DNA from: JAJAZB01 sp964244295
GTDB lineage: Bacteria; Bacteroidota; Bacteroidia; Cytophagales; Spirosomataceae
Length of the DNA stretch: 64,000 bases
Direction: 5' to 3'
NCBI GenBank assembly: GCA_964244295.1
Contig: CAXTIG010000002.1
Location: forward strand, 280,117 to 344,116
The position numbers and the translations under genes were made by a program. Below, in pieces: positions 24,111 through 33,081 of the stretch. Each line of letters begins with the position of its first letter. Within the stretch, counting starts at the first letter, position 1. The notes under the pieces are model-generated. The model ran no database searches. It saw only the letters and a list, made by a program, of their open reading frames with translations, and was not told the origin of the DNA.

Positions 24111-25748
24111 TCACCAATTGCTCGGAATTCCCCGTCGATTTTGGGGAGAAATTCGGATTTGCTGTTTCGTCGAAAAAGCCCCGGACTGCCCGCCGTTTTC
24201 TGTCACTACCTCCACCCTGAATTCTCCCGATGGTAATTCCGCCGAGGCAATACTCACGTCGAAGCCTTCGGTAAAATACCCTCCACCACCGAGCCAACTC
24301 CGACGGCTGCGGTTGCGGCGCGGACGGGTGGGAAACCAGTACCGGACCGAGTCGTTTTCAAGGAGCAAAAAAGCCCCTTCGTCGGGGGTAAGCGAGGTTT
24401 GGACGGAGTCGCTGCCGGTTTGCAAGCCGCTGGCCGACAAGCGCAGTGAGTCGAGTGGGAAAACCGCTGCGTTGGGGGCAGAAACTCGCCCCAGTGATTG
24501 AACGAGTTCTGGTACCCGGTAGGGATGGCGCAACCGGTCGTAGGCAGGAACGGGGCCGTCGTTGGGCCAGTTGAGAGCACTGGCTACCAGAAACTGCCGC
24601 CCAAATTTTACGTCGCCCAGGTGCAAAACCAGCGTGTAGCCGCTGAAAAGTAATCCTAATCCACCCGTTGTCCAAAGCAACGGGGGCCAGTTTGCCGGTC
24701 GCGTCCAGCGAAACAATCCCAGCAACAGCGTTAGTAACAGGAGCACGGAGTAAATTTTTACCCGGCTCGTGAGCAGCACCCAGTCGCCAAAGCCCAGTCG
24801 CCCTACCACCACGACGAGGCCCGTCGAAACCACCACGGCCAGCACGCCCAGGGCGAAGTAATCGAGGTCGGCACTCGTCTTTTTTTTCTGAAAACCGCCC
24901 AGTACCGTTCGCACCCCCCAAAGTCCTCCCCCGGTCACCATCACCAGGCCCAACGCCACGGGCAGCCCGAAGCGGGCAGGTGATTCCGGGAAAAAATCAC
25001 CCGCCGAGCCGACGAAGCCGAGAAAACCCTTCCAAAAACGAATCGAGTCGAACTCAGTGGGCGGATTACCCGGCGGCGCTCGGTAGCCGAAAAAGTACCC
25101 CGCCCCCACTCCCAGCCCGGCCAGCACCCACAACCCCAGTGCCCGCCAGCGGCGCTGCACCAGGAGCAAACCCGCCCCAACCGGCCAAATCACCAGACCA
25201 CTGGCACTAGTGAGGGTCGCCGCCACCGCCATCCCACCCGCCCAGGGCAGGGAAGTTGGCCGCGCCGGACGGAGGAAATACAAGGCGGCGGTCAGGAAAA
25301 ATACGACGGTGAAATTTTGCAGGGCCGCCATGCCCCAGAAGGTGTTTTCGTAGTGCTGAAGCGTGAATAAAAAAAGCGAAAGGGGTAAAATGAGCGCCGC
25401 TGGTAGGCCATTTTCGGCCCCAATCCGAGCGAGTAGGCCCAGCAACCCAACCAGCGACAAACTGCCAAGTATCATCAAAACGAGGTAGTCGATTTCGCCC
25501 GTTAGCCGGAAGGTGAGCAGGGTCACGACGCGGTCGTACACGATGCGGTGTTCGTTGTGCTGGGCCAGCAGCAGGCGAACTTTTTCCGACCAATCCGGAG
25601 TCTGGTTGAAATCGACCAGGAAATTGCGGAGTGCATGGTCGTCCCAACGGGGGATGTTGATGCCGTACCAGAGCAGCAGCCCGCCGTACAGCAACACCGG
25701 CAGGCCCGCCAAAACCCACCAAAACAAACGCCCCGGTCTTTTTTTCAT
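24111..25748 (-). CDS. GT-C-like polytopic membrane protein, paralogue of the 21246 gene
   Basis: 545 residues, about ten membrane helices. After the first helix the loop reads GINIPRWDDHALRNFLVDF and later LLAQHNEHRIVYDRVVTLL, matching the WDD and NEHRI positions of the paralogue at 21246-22979. Its soluble C-terminus (LNSPDG-like strands ending GAFSTKQQIRISPQNRRG) is again beta-rich. It overlaps the transketolase C-subunit gene by four bases (ATGA), so the two are translationally coupled. The conserved loop residues are good candidates for a catalytic or lipid-phosphate-binding site. No named family recognised beyond GT-C-like. Confidence 0.65.
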   Translation of the reverse strand: MKKRPGRLFWWVLAGLPVLLYGGLLLWYGINIPRWDDHALRNFLVDFNQTPDWSEKVRLLLAQHNEHRIVYDRVVTLLTFRLTGEIDYLVLMILGSLSLVGLLGLLARIGAENGLPAALILPLSLFLFTLQHYENTFWGMAALQNFTVVFFLTAALYFLRPARPTSLPWAGGMAVAATLTSASGLVIWPVGAGLLLVQRRWRALGLWVLAGLGVGAGYFFGYRAPPGNPPTEFDSIRFWKGFLGFVGSAGDFFPESPARFGLPVALGLVMVTGGGLWGVRTVLGGFQKKKTSADLDYFALGVLAVVVSTGLVVVVGRLGFGDWVLLTSRVKIYSVLLLLTLLLGLFRWTRPANWPPLLWTTGGLGLLFSGYTLVLHLGDVKFGRQFLVASALNWPNDGPVPAYDRLRHPYRVPELVQSLGRVSAPNAAVFPLDSLRLSASGLQTGSDSVQTSLTPDEGAFLLLENDSVRYWFPTRPRRNRSRRSWLGGGGYFTEGFDVSIASAELPSGEFRVEVVTENGGQSGAFSTKQQIRISPQNRRGIPSNW

Positions 25749-26659
25749 GAAAAAACGGGTTGAGAAAACACCCGCGCCAGGTGCGCCGGATCGAGGCCCG
25801 ATTGGCGTTGGTGAAAAGCCTGATCGCCGTAGCGTCCGTCGGGATAACCCTGGGCCGAGAGCGCCCGGAAGGCGGGGGGGTGGATGCCGCGTTCGAGCAG
25901 CTGGAGGGAAAGTTGCTGAGCCAGTCCTCCGGTTCCGACGTGTTCTTCCACCACGTACAGCGGGCGTTTTTCGGCGAATAATCCAGCCGTTTCTTCGCTC
26001 AGTTCGAGGGGAAATGTCAGGGCGGTGAGCACGTTGAACTCGTCGCTCAGACCGGCTTCGCGCAGGCCGTCGAGCACGTTGTGAACCACCGGCCCCAGCG
26101 CCACGACCGTACCCAACGCCTCAGGAACCCGTTTTACCACCCGAAATGAGCCTGACCGTTGGGTGTCGGGCGGTAAGGTCCGGCCCAGCCCCAGCCGGAG
26201 GTACGCCGGCCCGGCCCGGTCGCTGAGTTCCGTCAGGCATTCGGCGACTTCCTCGGCGAAGCCAGGCACGTAACAGCGCACGTTTTGAAGCGGACTCAAC
26301 ACGGCCAGGTCTTCGATGGCGTGGTGGGTGCTGCCCATGATTCCGTAGCCGTAGCCGCCGCCGTTGCCGACCAGAAAAACGGGCAGGTTGTGCAGGCAGG
26401 CGTCGTTTCGGAATTGTTCGAGGCAACGGTACACCACAAACGGCGCGATGGAATAGCAAAAAACCCGGTAACCCCGGTAGGCCATTCCTGCCGCCAGGCC
26501 CACCATGTTTTGCTCGGCCACGCCCGCGTTGATGAACCGGGGGCCGAGGGCGGCCTGCACGTTTTCGAGGGCGTTGAAGCCCAGATCACCCGTGATGAAA
26601 ACGATCCGCTCATCGGCGAGGGCCAGGCTTTCCATGGCTTGACTGAATTCTTTTCTCAT
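25745..26659 (-). CDS. Transketolase, C-terminal (pyrimidine-binding) subunit
   Basis: 304 residues. This is the Pyr plus C-terminal half of a transketolase, made as a separate chain; in split enzymes it pairs with the N-terminal subunit (encoded at 28679). Visible are the ThDP-activating Glu region NAGVAEQNMVGLAAGMAYRG, the segment FVVYRCLEQFRNDACLHNLP, and GIMGSTHHAIEDLAVL with the substrate-site histidines. The gene lies 19 bases after the epimerase-GT2 fusion, which sits between the two subunit genes. Split transketolases in sugar clusters may transfer two-carbon units to unusual acceptors; the reaction here is unknown. Confidence 0.88.
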   Translation of the reverse strand: MRKEFSQAMESLALADERIVFITGDLGFNALENVQAALGPRFINAGVAEQNMVGLAAGMAYRGYRVFCYSIAPFVVYRCLEQFRNDACLHNLPVFLVGNGGGYGYGIMGSTHHAIEDLAVLSPLQNVRCYVPGFAEEVAECLTELSDRAGPAYLRLGLGRTLPPDTQRSGSFRVVKRVPEALGTVVALGPVVHNVLDGLREAGLSDEFNVLTALTFPLELSEETAGLFAEKRPLYVVEEHVGTGGLAQQLSLQLLERGIHPPAFRALSAQGYPDGRYGDQAFHQRQSGLDPAHLARVFSQPVFS

Positions 26660-26678
26660 CGTTTCTTGAAGTCTGACC

Positions 26679-28667
26679 CTATTTCCGTTGCGACTGAATC
26701 ATGGCCCGAATTTCCTCGGACGTGTTGTAGACCTTCGCTCCTTTCCGGATCCGGGTGCGGATGAACTTCGGTCGCTTCTTGGTCTCCTCAAAAATCTTGG
26801 CGATGTATTCGCCCAAAAACGAAATCCCCAACAGGGTTAATCCGCCGAAGAAAATGACCAGTACAATCACCGTGGAAAGCCCGGCGGGGGTGTCGGGGAA
26901 GAAAAAGAGCTTCGCCAGCACCTGCCAGATAATTCCTAAAATCGAAAAGCCAGTGAGCAGAAACCCGGCGTAACTCATCAACTCAAGCGGAGCGAAACTG
27001 AACGAAAAAATGGCTTTTTTGGCCCACCAGATGTTTTTTTGCCAGTTATTGGTCGACACTCCAAACATTCGTTCGGGGCGAATGTAGTCCACGCCCGTTT
27101 GTTTGAAACCCACCCAGGCCCGCAAACCGCGCAGAAATTGTTCGGTTTCGGGCAGGGCCACGAGTTCCTTCACCACGTTCCGATCCATCATCGAAAAATC
27201 CCCGGCATCGCGGGGAATCGGGATGTAGCTCAGGCGTTGAAACACTTTGTAAAACGTCCGGTAAAAAAAATGGATGTGCGGTTTCATCTCGCGCTGCACC
27301 CGCACGCCGTACACCACGTCAAAGCCCGCTTGCCATTTTTCGTAAAAGGCCGGAATCACTTCGGGCGGGTCTTGCAGGTCGCCATCCATCAGCACCACCG
27401 CGTCGCCGGTCGAGATTTCCATCCCGCTCAAAAACGCCGACTGCGAGCCGAAGTTGCGGGCGTGGCTGACGGCAATCACCCGCCCGTCGCGGTCGCAGAT
27501 TTCCCGTAGCACCGCTTCCGTATCGTCCGGTGAATTGTCGTTCACAAAAATAATCTCGTAGCGTACTTTCAGCGCGTTGAAGGTTTTCACTAGCCGCTCG
27601 TACATGAACGGAATGGCCTGGGCGTCTTTGTAGCAGGCAATGATGGCCGTCAGCACCGGGTTGAGGGAAGGATTTTTAAACGCCGGAATCACCGTTTCCT
27701 CGTACCCGATTTTTTGCTGCCACTCGGCGGCGCGGCGCAGGCCCTCGGCGAGCGAAGTGCGGGTTTCCCAACCCAGGTCGGCGCGGGCGGCGGCGGGGTC
27801 GCCGTACCACTCGGCCAAATCCCAGTTCCGGTTTTGCATCGACCCCCAGACGGGTTTTTCCGAGAGGCTAAATTCTTCCCGGACGACCCCCACCAAATCG
27901 GCGATGGTGGTTTTCCGGCCACTCGCAATGTTGTAGGAATGTCCGCCGGTTTTTGTAAAATCAGACAGCGCAGCGTCCAGAAACGCCTCCAGGCAGTCGG
28001 TGATGAAGACAAAATCACGGCTGATGTCGGGCGAAACCAGATTGGGAAAACCGCCCTGCCGGGCGCGTTCGATGAGCAGGGGAACCAGCCGGTCGGGTTC
28101 TTCCCAATCACCGTAAATGCTGTACAGCCGCAGATTGAGGGCTTTTTTACGATGCACCTGCGCGTAAAACTGAATCAGGTATGCCGCCGACACCTTCGAG
28201 ACGGCGTAGTGGCTATTGGGCTGGACCGGGTCGTCTTCCTTCGGAGCCGTGCAGTTGAAGCCGTATTCCGAACTGCTCCCGGCGTGGACGTACACCGTTT
28301 CCGAGTCGCTGGCTTCGAGCAGGTTGACGGTGCCGATTACGTTGGTTTCGTAGGTGAGCGTGACGTTGCTTTGCTTCGAGTAGGCCCCGTAAGCGGCCAG
28401 GTTGAAAACCGTTCGGGGCTGAAACGCGTCAAACACCGTCCGAACCGAGGCCGTTGAGACGATGTCGCAGTGGACGATGTTTTCCGCCGGGGCGTCGAGG
28501 AGTTTCAGCCGCCAGGCTTTCTGGGCATCGTGGGTGAGCGCGTACACGTCGGCCCGAACGGCGAGAATTTCCTTGAACAGATTGGCCCCGATAAATCCAC
28601 TCGCGCCAAAAACGAAAATGGGGCCGGGCAACCGCTGGATTTTTTCCTCCAAAAGAGTTTGATTCAT
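26679..28667 (-). CDS. Fusion of NAD-dependent sugar epimerase/dehydratase and GT2
   Basis: 662 residues in two enzyme modules. Residues 1-320 are an extended SDR: nucleotide motif VFGASGFIGANL, then the catalytic SSSEYG and YAVSK (Tyr154, Lys158). Residues 335-662 are a polyprenyl-phosphate-type GT2: TAIIACYKDAQAIPFM, VNDNSPDDTEAVL, a DGDLQDPPE metal site (about 428-436), and two C-terminal membrane helices around residues 560-620 (LMSYAGFLLTGFSILGIIWQ). Usually these are separate genes. The fusion suggests the nucleotide sugar made by the first module is handed to the second for loading on a lipid carrier. It sits between the two transketolase subunit genes with gaps of 11 and 19 bases. Confidence 0.9.
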   Translation of the reverse strand: MNQTLLEEKIQRLPGPIFVFGASGFIGANLFKEILAVRADVYALTHDAQKAWRLKLLDAPAENIVHCDIVSTASVRTVFDAFQPRTVFNLAAYGAYSKQSNVTLTYETNVIGTVNLLEASDSETVYVHAGSSSEYGFNCTAPKEDDPVQPNSHYAVSKVSAAYLIQFYAQVHRKKALNLRLYSIYGDWEEPDRLVPLLIERARQGGFPNLVSPDISRDFVFITDCLEAFLDAALSDFTKTGGHSYNIASGRKTTIADLVGVVREEFSLSEKPVWGSMQNRNWDLAEWYGDPAAARADLGWETRTSLAEGLRRAAEWQQKIGYEETVIPAFKNPSLNPVLTAIIACYKDAQAIPFMYERLVKTFNALKVRYEIIFVNDNSPDDTEAVLREICDRDGRVIAVSHARNFGSQSAFLSGMEISTGDAVVLMDGDLQDPPEVIPAFYEKWQAGFDVVYGVRVQREMKPHIHFFYRTFYKVFQRLSYIPIPRDAGDFSMMDRNVVKELVALPETEQFLRGLRAWVGFKQTGVDYIRPERMFGVSTNNWQKNIWWAKKAIFSFSFAPLELMSYAGFLLTGFSILGIIWQVLAKLFFFPDTPAGLSTVIVLVIFFGGLTLLGISFLGEYIAKIFEETKKRPKFIRTRIRKGAKVYNTSEEIRAMIQSQRK

Positions 28668-28678
28668 TCCATTCGATT

Positions 28679-29527
28679 CTAAACGCCGTAGCGTTCGCGT
28701 ACGTCAGCGATCGCCTGTTCGTACTGGGTGGGGGTCATGGGCAGGTAATGCCATTCGAGGCGGTTTTCCATGTACGAAACGCCCTTTCCTTTCACCGTTT
28801 CGGCAATTATCACCTTCGGGCGGCCATTCCGCCGGGTTTTCAACTCCGCCACGAGCTTCGTCAGGCCGGGCAGGTCGTGGCCGTCGTGTTCGAGCACCTC
28901 GAAGCCCATGCTGGCCCAGGTAACTGGGTTGGCGGTATCGCCGAACACGTCGGTCGTCGCCCCGAAACCCTGCAAGCCATTTTTGTCGATGAGCACAATC
29001 AGGTTGTCTAGCCCCAGGCGCACGGCAAAGTGCGCTGCCTCCCAGGTGGTGCCTTCGTTGGTTTCCCCGTCCGACATCAGCACGTAGGTGGTTGCCTGGC
29101 TACCGCGCAGCTTGTCGGCGTGAGCAATTCCGCTCCCGATGGGCAACCCGTGACCGAGCGAACCAGTCGCAAACGGAATCCCCCGGTGCTGGTTGGGAGC
29201 CGGGTGCGCCGAAAGCGTGGTGCCGTTTTGGTAAAACGTGCGGAGTTCGTCGTCCGAAATCTCCCCGAGGTGGTGGAGGCAGGCGTACAGCGCGGCGGCG
29301 GCGTGGCCTTTCGAGAGGAGAAATACTTCGCCCTCAGTGCGGTTCAACACCAGCGTGGCCAGCATTAAATCGAGGCAACTCAGCGAACAACCGATGTGTC
29401 CGGCGTGGGCCAGTTCGTACAGCGCCAGAACCTGGAGGCGAAGCTGGCCCGCTACGTGCGTTAATTTTTCGGGCGAAAAATCCAGTTCCTCCGGGGAAAC
29501 CGGTTCAGTCAGGGTCGTTGCTGGCAT
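28679..29527 (-). CDS. Transketolase, N-terminal (ThDP-binding) subunit
   Basis: 282 residues, the PP domain of transketolase as a separate chain. The ThDP diphosphate/Mg site is VLMSDGETNEGTTWEAAHFA followed by VLIDKNGLQGFG; the active-site-gating HIGCSLSCLDLMLATL and the substrate-side FYQNGTTLSAHPAP are present. Its partner subunit is encoded at 25745, with the epimerase-GT2 fusion between them, so this is a split enzyme with an inserted gene. Eight bases separate it from the GT39-type gene upstream. It is cytoplasmic. The domain identity is sure; the physiological acceptor is not. Confidence 0.9.
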   Translation of the reverse strand: MPATTLTEPVSPEELDFSPEKLTHVAGQLRLQVLALYELAHAGHIGCSLSCLDLMLATLVLNRTEGEVFLLSKGHAAAALYACLHHLGEISDDELRTFYQNGTTLSAHPAPNQHRGIPFATGSLGHGLPIGSGIAHADKLRGSQATTYVLMSDGETNEGTTWEAAHFAVRLGLDNLIVLIDKNGLQGFGATTDVFGDTANPVTWASMGFEVLEHDGHDLPGLTKLVAELKTRRNGRPKVIIAETVKGKGVSYMENRLEWHYLPMTPTQYEQAIADVRERYGV

Positions 29528-29535
29528 CGTGCTCG

Positions 29536-31308
29536 TCAGTATCGGTAGGTCAGGCCTTTAAAATCAAAAAGCAGTCGCCGCGTTGCCGTGCGGTGCTGGT
29601 ACAACCACACCCGGTCGGCGTTGCGGGGGTCGATGCGCTGGGGGTACGTGGCATCGGGCGGCAGGTACAGGTTCACCATCTGGGCATCGAAGGGCGAAAC
29701 CTGCCCGTATTGTTTTTGTTCCTCGTGTACCGCCGAAAAAACACTGCGGTTGTTGGCCGGATAAATGATCGTGTCGCCGGGGGTAAACTGCGCTTCGATT
29801 TCGCGGGCAACCCGCCAGTAGGGGTTCGGAAGGCGGGCCGTGGTCTGGTAGGTATATTTGGGAGAAATGTCGCGGTAAATGCTGTCCAAAACACCCGCCA
29901 CGCCAATCCCCTGCCCGACCAGCACCCCAAAAATGGGTATTCTGGCCCACTTATCCAACCGCCCCGCCTCCCGGAGCGACAGGGCCACCAGCAAAATGGC
30001 GTAGGGAAACGAGAAGCCCGCGTAGCGTTGGGTCAGTCCGACGGTGTGGCCTTCTTTGAAGGCGGAAAAAACCAGAAACGCGGTGGGTAAAAAACTCAGA
30101 ATCAGAAAGAACCACCCCAACCTCCGTTCTTCAGGTTGGGCGGTTTTCCGGAAATAACGAATCAGGAGAAGGGCCAGAAATACGGCCACTTCCGCCCCCA
30201 GAAACTTGCTTTTCGAGGTCGAAAAAAAGAAGAAGGCCGCCGCGTTCCCCCCCAGCGCTACGATGGGGTAAACGAGGGAAGGCGTTCGCTCCCAACGGAC
30301 GTACGCCCAGCCACTCAGCGCCGTGACCAGGATCAACACCAGTCCGTTTCGGAAACCCCGGAGCGCCGTCCAAAACCCGTTGGTGAGGATAAACTGATCG
30401 GCCAGAATCGGACCCAGTTTGCGCATCACCGTGGTGGGAGTCGTCGGGTCAATCCACCCGACGTAGGGGTTTGGGGTGGGCGGATGCTGCGCAATGGTTC
30501 GATAAAACCGGGCCTGATCGCTCAGGGTTTTGAAGGTGTACGTTCCCCCACCGACCTTCATCCAAAGCGCCACGCCCACTACGCCCACCCCGATTGCCCC
30601 CGCCAGGCCGACCCAAATCCGACTTGGTTTCACAAAAAACAACACGTACAGCCCGTGTGCCAGCAATACGGTGAAGGTGAGGTAGTGACAAAACAAACAC
30701 GCCATTGCCGCCAGGCCATAGGCGGCGTACGCGCTGAAACGCCGCTCCCAGGAGGGCCTTCGGACGAGGTTTAAAAACAGATGGGTGGCCAGCAGGGTGA
30801 AGAAAAAACTCATCGAGTAATTCCGGGCCTGGTGACTGTAGGCGATGAAAAACGGCTCGATGGCCGCCAGCGCCGCCGCCACCAGGGCCAGTCGTTGGCT
30901 TTTCAGGTGTTGAACCGTAAACACGAACAGCAGCCAGACCGTCAGCACGCTGAACAACACCGAAGGGAGCCGGATGGAAAAGTCACTCAGGCCAAACAGG
31001 CGAATCCAGCCGTGGAGGAGGAGGTAGTACGCCGGACTGTTGCCGATGTCGCCCCGGATGTGGGCATCGAAGTAGTCTTGCAGGGGTTTCGGCTTCCAGA
31101 ATTCCTGCGGGGTAAAGTAGTTTTTGCCAAAAACATCCTGCTGGTTTCCGCCTTCGAGACTAATTCCCTGGGAAATCAGGACCGTGGATTTTTCGTCAAA
31201 AAACAACCCGTAAGCGTCGAGTTTATACAGTCGCAGGGCCAAAGCCAGCAGCAAAATCAGCATCAGAAAAACGGAAGTGCTGCGGGATGAACCCAAGTCG
31301 AACGCCAT
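29536..31308 (-). CDS. GT39-type (ArnT/PMT-like) glycosyltransferase
   Basis: 590 residues with about twelve membrane helices. GT-C/GT39 enzymes take a sugar from a polyprenyl phosphate on the periplasmic face and attach it to lipid or protein. The catalytic-type acidic site in the first loop is AYGLFFDEKSTVLISQG; a later conserved GDIGNSPAYYLLLHGWI and the run HQARNYSMSFFFTLLATH are typical. The soluble C-terminal domain ends GLTYRY. I start at MAFDLGSSRSTS (31308), with a -7 element at 31333-31340; the in-frame ATG at 31407 lies in the preceding gene's terminator region. It is first in the chain toward 24111. Confidence 0.85.
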   Translation of the reverse strand: MAFDLGSSRSTSVFLMLILLLALALRLYKLDAYGLFFDEKSTVLISQGISLEGGNQQDVFGKNYFTPQEFWKPKPLQDYFDAHIRGDIGNSPAYYLLLHGWIRLFGLSDFSIRLPSVLFSVLTVWLLFVFTVQHLKSQRLALVAAALAAIEPFFIAYSHQARNYSMSFFFTLLATHLFLNLVRRPSWERRFSAYAAYGLAAMACLFCHYLTFTVLLAHGLYVLFFVKPSRIWVGLAGAIGVGVVGVALWMKVGGGTYTFKTLSDQARFYRTIAQHPPTPNPYVGWIDPTTPTTVMRKLGPILADQFILTNGFWTALRGFRNGLVLILVTALSGWAYVRWERTPSLVYPIVALGGNAAAFFFFSTSKSKFLGAEVAVFLALLLIRYFRKTAQPEERRLGWFFLILSFLPTAFLVFSAFKEGHTVGLTQRYAGFSFPYAILLVALSLREAGRLDKWARIPIFGVLVGQGIGVAGVLDSIYRDISPKYTYQTTARLPNPYWRVAREIEAQFTPGDTIIYPANNRSVFSAVHEEQKQYGQVSPFDAQMVNLYLPPDATYPQRIDPRNADRVWLYQHRTATRRLLFDFKGLTYRY

Positions 31309-31332
31309 GCGGGGGGATAAGGAAGTGATCCG

Positions 31333-31340
31333 CAAAAGTA
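31333..31340 (-). promoter_or_regulatory. -7 promoter element TACTTTTG of the glycan operon
   Basis: Exact TAnnTTTG match on the minus strand, 25 bases upstream of the GT39-type ATG. The four downstream genes follow with gaps of 8, 11 and 19 bases and a 4-base overlap, so it likely drives five genes. Confidence 0.6.
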
Positions 31341-31373
31341 GGGGGAAGTAAGTCGGGTATGCAAACGAATCGC

Positions 31374-31404
31374 CCCGCCCGGAATGCATTCCAGGCAGGG
31401 CGGG
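31374..31404 (-). terminator. Possible terminator hairpin
   Basis: Stem CCCGCCC/GGGCGGG around an inner palindrome GGAATGCATTCC. No good T-run on the minus strand, so termination is uncertain. It lies just after the stop of the 31414 gene. Confidence 0.4.
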
Positions 31405-31413
31405 CATCGTTTC

Positions 31414-33063
31414 TCAAAGAATGGATTCTTTCACCTCGGCATCGAAAACACCCGTCAGCACCTTGCCAGCGCGCTTCACCTGTACCCAAACCCGGTACCT
31501 CCCCGCCTTCGGAAAGGCGTAGGGGAATTCCACCACGTTGGCGTGTACCATCCCGTTCATGGCGTGGCTCATGCCGGGCATTCCGGCCATCAGGCGGGTG
31601 TTTCGTTCCGTTTCCGGCAAGGCTTTCAACGAAGAAAGGTACGTGTCGATGCTGTCGCGGTAGCGCCGGGGGTCGGGATTGGACGCGATTCGAGACGTTT
31701 CGGCAAAGCGTTTTTCCAGGGCATCTTCCGCCGCCATCGAATACGTCCCGACCGGGTGCAGGTGAATGTACACCGATCCGTCGCTGGCCAGAATAGCGGC
31801 GTGACCGCCCATGCCGAGGTAGGGTTCGAGCGCGGCGGGTTTGCCCGCCGGATCCGTCACAGCGAAGCGCAGCGTGTACAGTTTTCCTGCTTCCAAAGCC
31901 CGGTCTGATTTTTCTTCCCAAACCATCCCCGACCCATCGGCAAGCCCGGTTCGTACGCCCGGTTTCCCGCAAATCGCGATGTCTTTCAGCCCGGTCGGCG
32001 GCGGGGTTTTGGCTTCGGCGATGGCGTTGGTGACGGTGTAACTGTCGTCCGAATCCGTTGCCTTCGTGGCCAATGCGGGTGCCCGAACCTCGACGGTGTC
32101 GGTCAGCGTTTCGGCAAAACCACTCCGGTACACCACGTCGGCGTAGAGCAGGTAGTTCCCGGCGGGCAGGTTGGGCAACGCCGAGTGGTACGTGAGGGTA
32201 TCGCGCCGTTCGGGGTGGAGGTGGGCAAAGGCATCGAGGCCAGGCGTTCGGATCAAAAACGCGTGCATCAGTTTCCCGTGGTCGGGCACGAGCAGGCTGA
32301 GTGGCCGCGAGTTGCGTTTCCAGTCGACGGTATCGACCCGAATGCGCAGGCCACTTCCTTCCGCCGTTGCCCGGATGGGCAAGGCGCGGTACAGGTTCTC
32401 GTTTCGGTACTCGTCGGCCCAGCTAGTCCACCAGGTGCGCCCGCCCGTGAGCATTAGTGCAACCAGCACCGCCGCGATGCCCATGCCCACTAATCGTTTC
32501 CGCCGCAGGTTGGCGGGTGGGGAAACACCGGGTTTTAGGGTCGCGTCGGCGAGGCTGGCTCCGATGGTAGTGATTAAAATCACCACCAACAGCAAGGCCA
32601 GCACCGCCAAAGCCGCGCCCGTTCCCGCTGGCATACTCCGCTGGGCCGTGGCAACGGAGACCACCGGCACCACCACCGTTTCGTTGCCGTCGGGGCCTTC
32701 CAATTGGACTTCGATGCTGGAAGAGCCACTGCTCATCAGCCACACAATTCCCTCAAAGCGATTCGCCGAGACGTCGCCATTCGGTCCAATTCCCGGCGAG
32801 AGGGCATCCGGCGAGGGGGCGCCTTCATCGCCCGAACGAAAATAAACGGGCCGGGCCTTTACCCCGGAAATACGGCCCTGCTCTACAAAAACGGTGACGT
32901 TGGCCGTGCCGGGCACCACGTCGGGCGGTACCACGCTCACCAGCACCTGGTACTTGCCCACCCGTTTTTGTACCACCACGCCGGGGCTACCCACATGGGC
33001 GTTGGTTTCGGAACCAATCGCCACCCCGAGGAGGAGCAGGAAAAAAATTCGGAAGTTTTTCAT
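31414..33063 (-). CDS. Periplasmic/membrane protein, His- and Met-rich, copper-handling type
   Basis: 549 residues. Signal peptide 1-22 (FFLLLLGVAIGSETNA), a periplasmic domain, a helix near 145-170 (AALAVLALLLVVILITTIG), a second helix near 190-210 (GMGIAAVLVALMLTGG), then a long second periplasmic part. The latter has FAHLHPER, a GMGGHAAILASDGSVYIHLHP block and LMAGMPGMSHAMNGMVHANV, whose His and Met clusters are typical of YtkA/FixH- and copper-binding-like domains. The C-terminus reads VWVQVKRAGKVLTGVFDAEV. It is followed by no close partner on this strand and preceded by the membrane-protein gene at 33082, 18 bases away. Metal binding is inferred. Confidence 0.6.
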   Translation of the reverse strand: MKNFRIFFLLLLGVAIGSETNAHVGSPGVVVQKRVGKYQVLVSVVPPDVVPGTANVTVFVEQGRISGVKARPVYFRSGDEGAPSPDALSPGIGPNGDVSANRFEGIVWLMSSGSSSIEVQLEGPDGNETVVVPVVSVATAQRSMPAGTGAALAVLALLLVVILITTIGASLADATLKPGVSPPANLRRKRLVGMGIAAVLVALMLTGGRTWWTSWADEYRNENLYRALPIRATAEGSGLRIRVDTVDWKRNSRPLSLLVPDHGKLMHAFLIRTPGLDAFAHLHPERRDTLTYHSALPNLPAGNYLLYADVVYRSGFAETLTDTVEVRAPALATKATDSDDSYTVTNAIAEAKTPPPTGLKDIAICGKPGVRTGLADGSGMVWEEKSDRALEAGKLYTLRFAVTDPAGKPAALEPYLGMGGHAAILASDGSVYIHLHPVGTYSMAAEDALEKRFAETSRIASNPDPRRYRDSIDTYLSSLKALPETERNTRLMAGMPGMSHAMNGMVHANVVEFPYAFPKAGRYRVWVQVKRAGKVLTGVFDAEVKESIL

Positions 33064-33081
33064 CGAAAAGAGTTCGTCCGG

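Noticed and set aside
24031..24297. Possible extra small gene before the GT-C-like gene
   Set aside because: The frame lies on the same strand but overlaps the end of the 24111 gene and has no supporting start signal.
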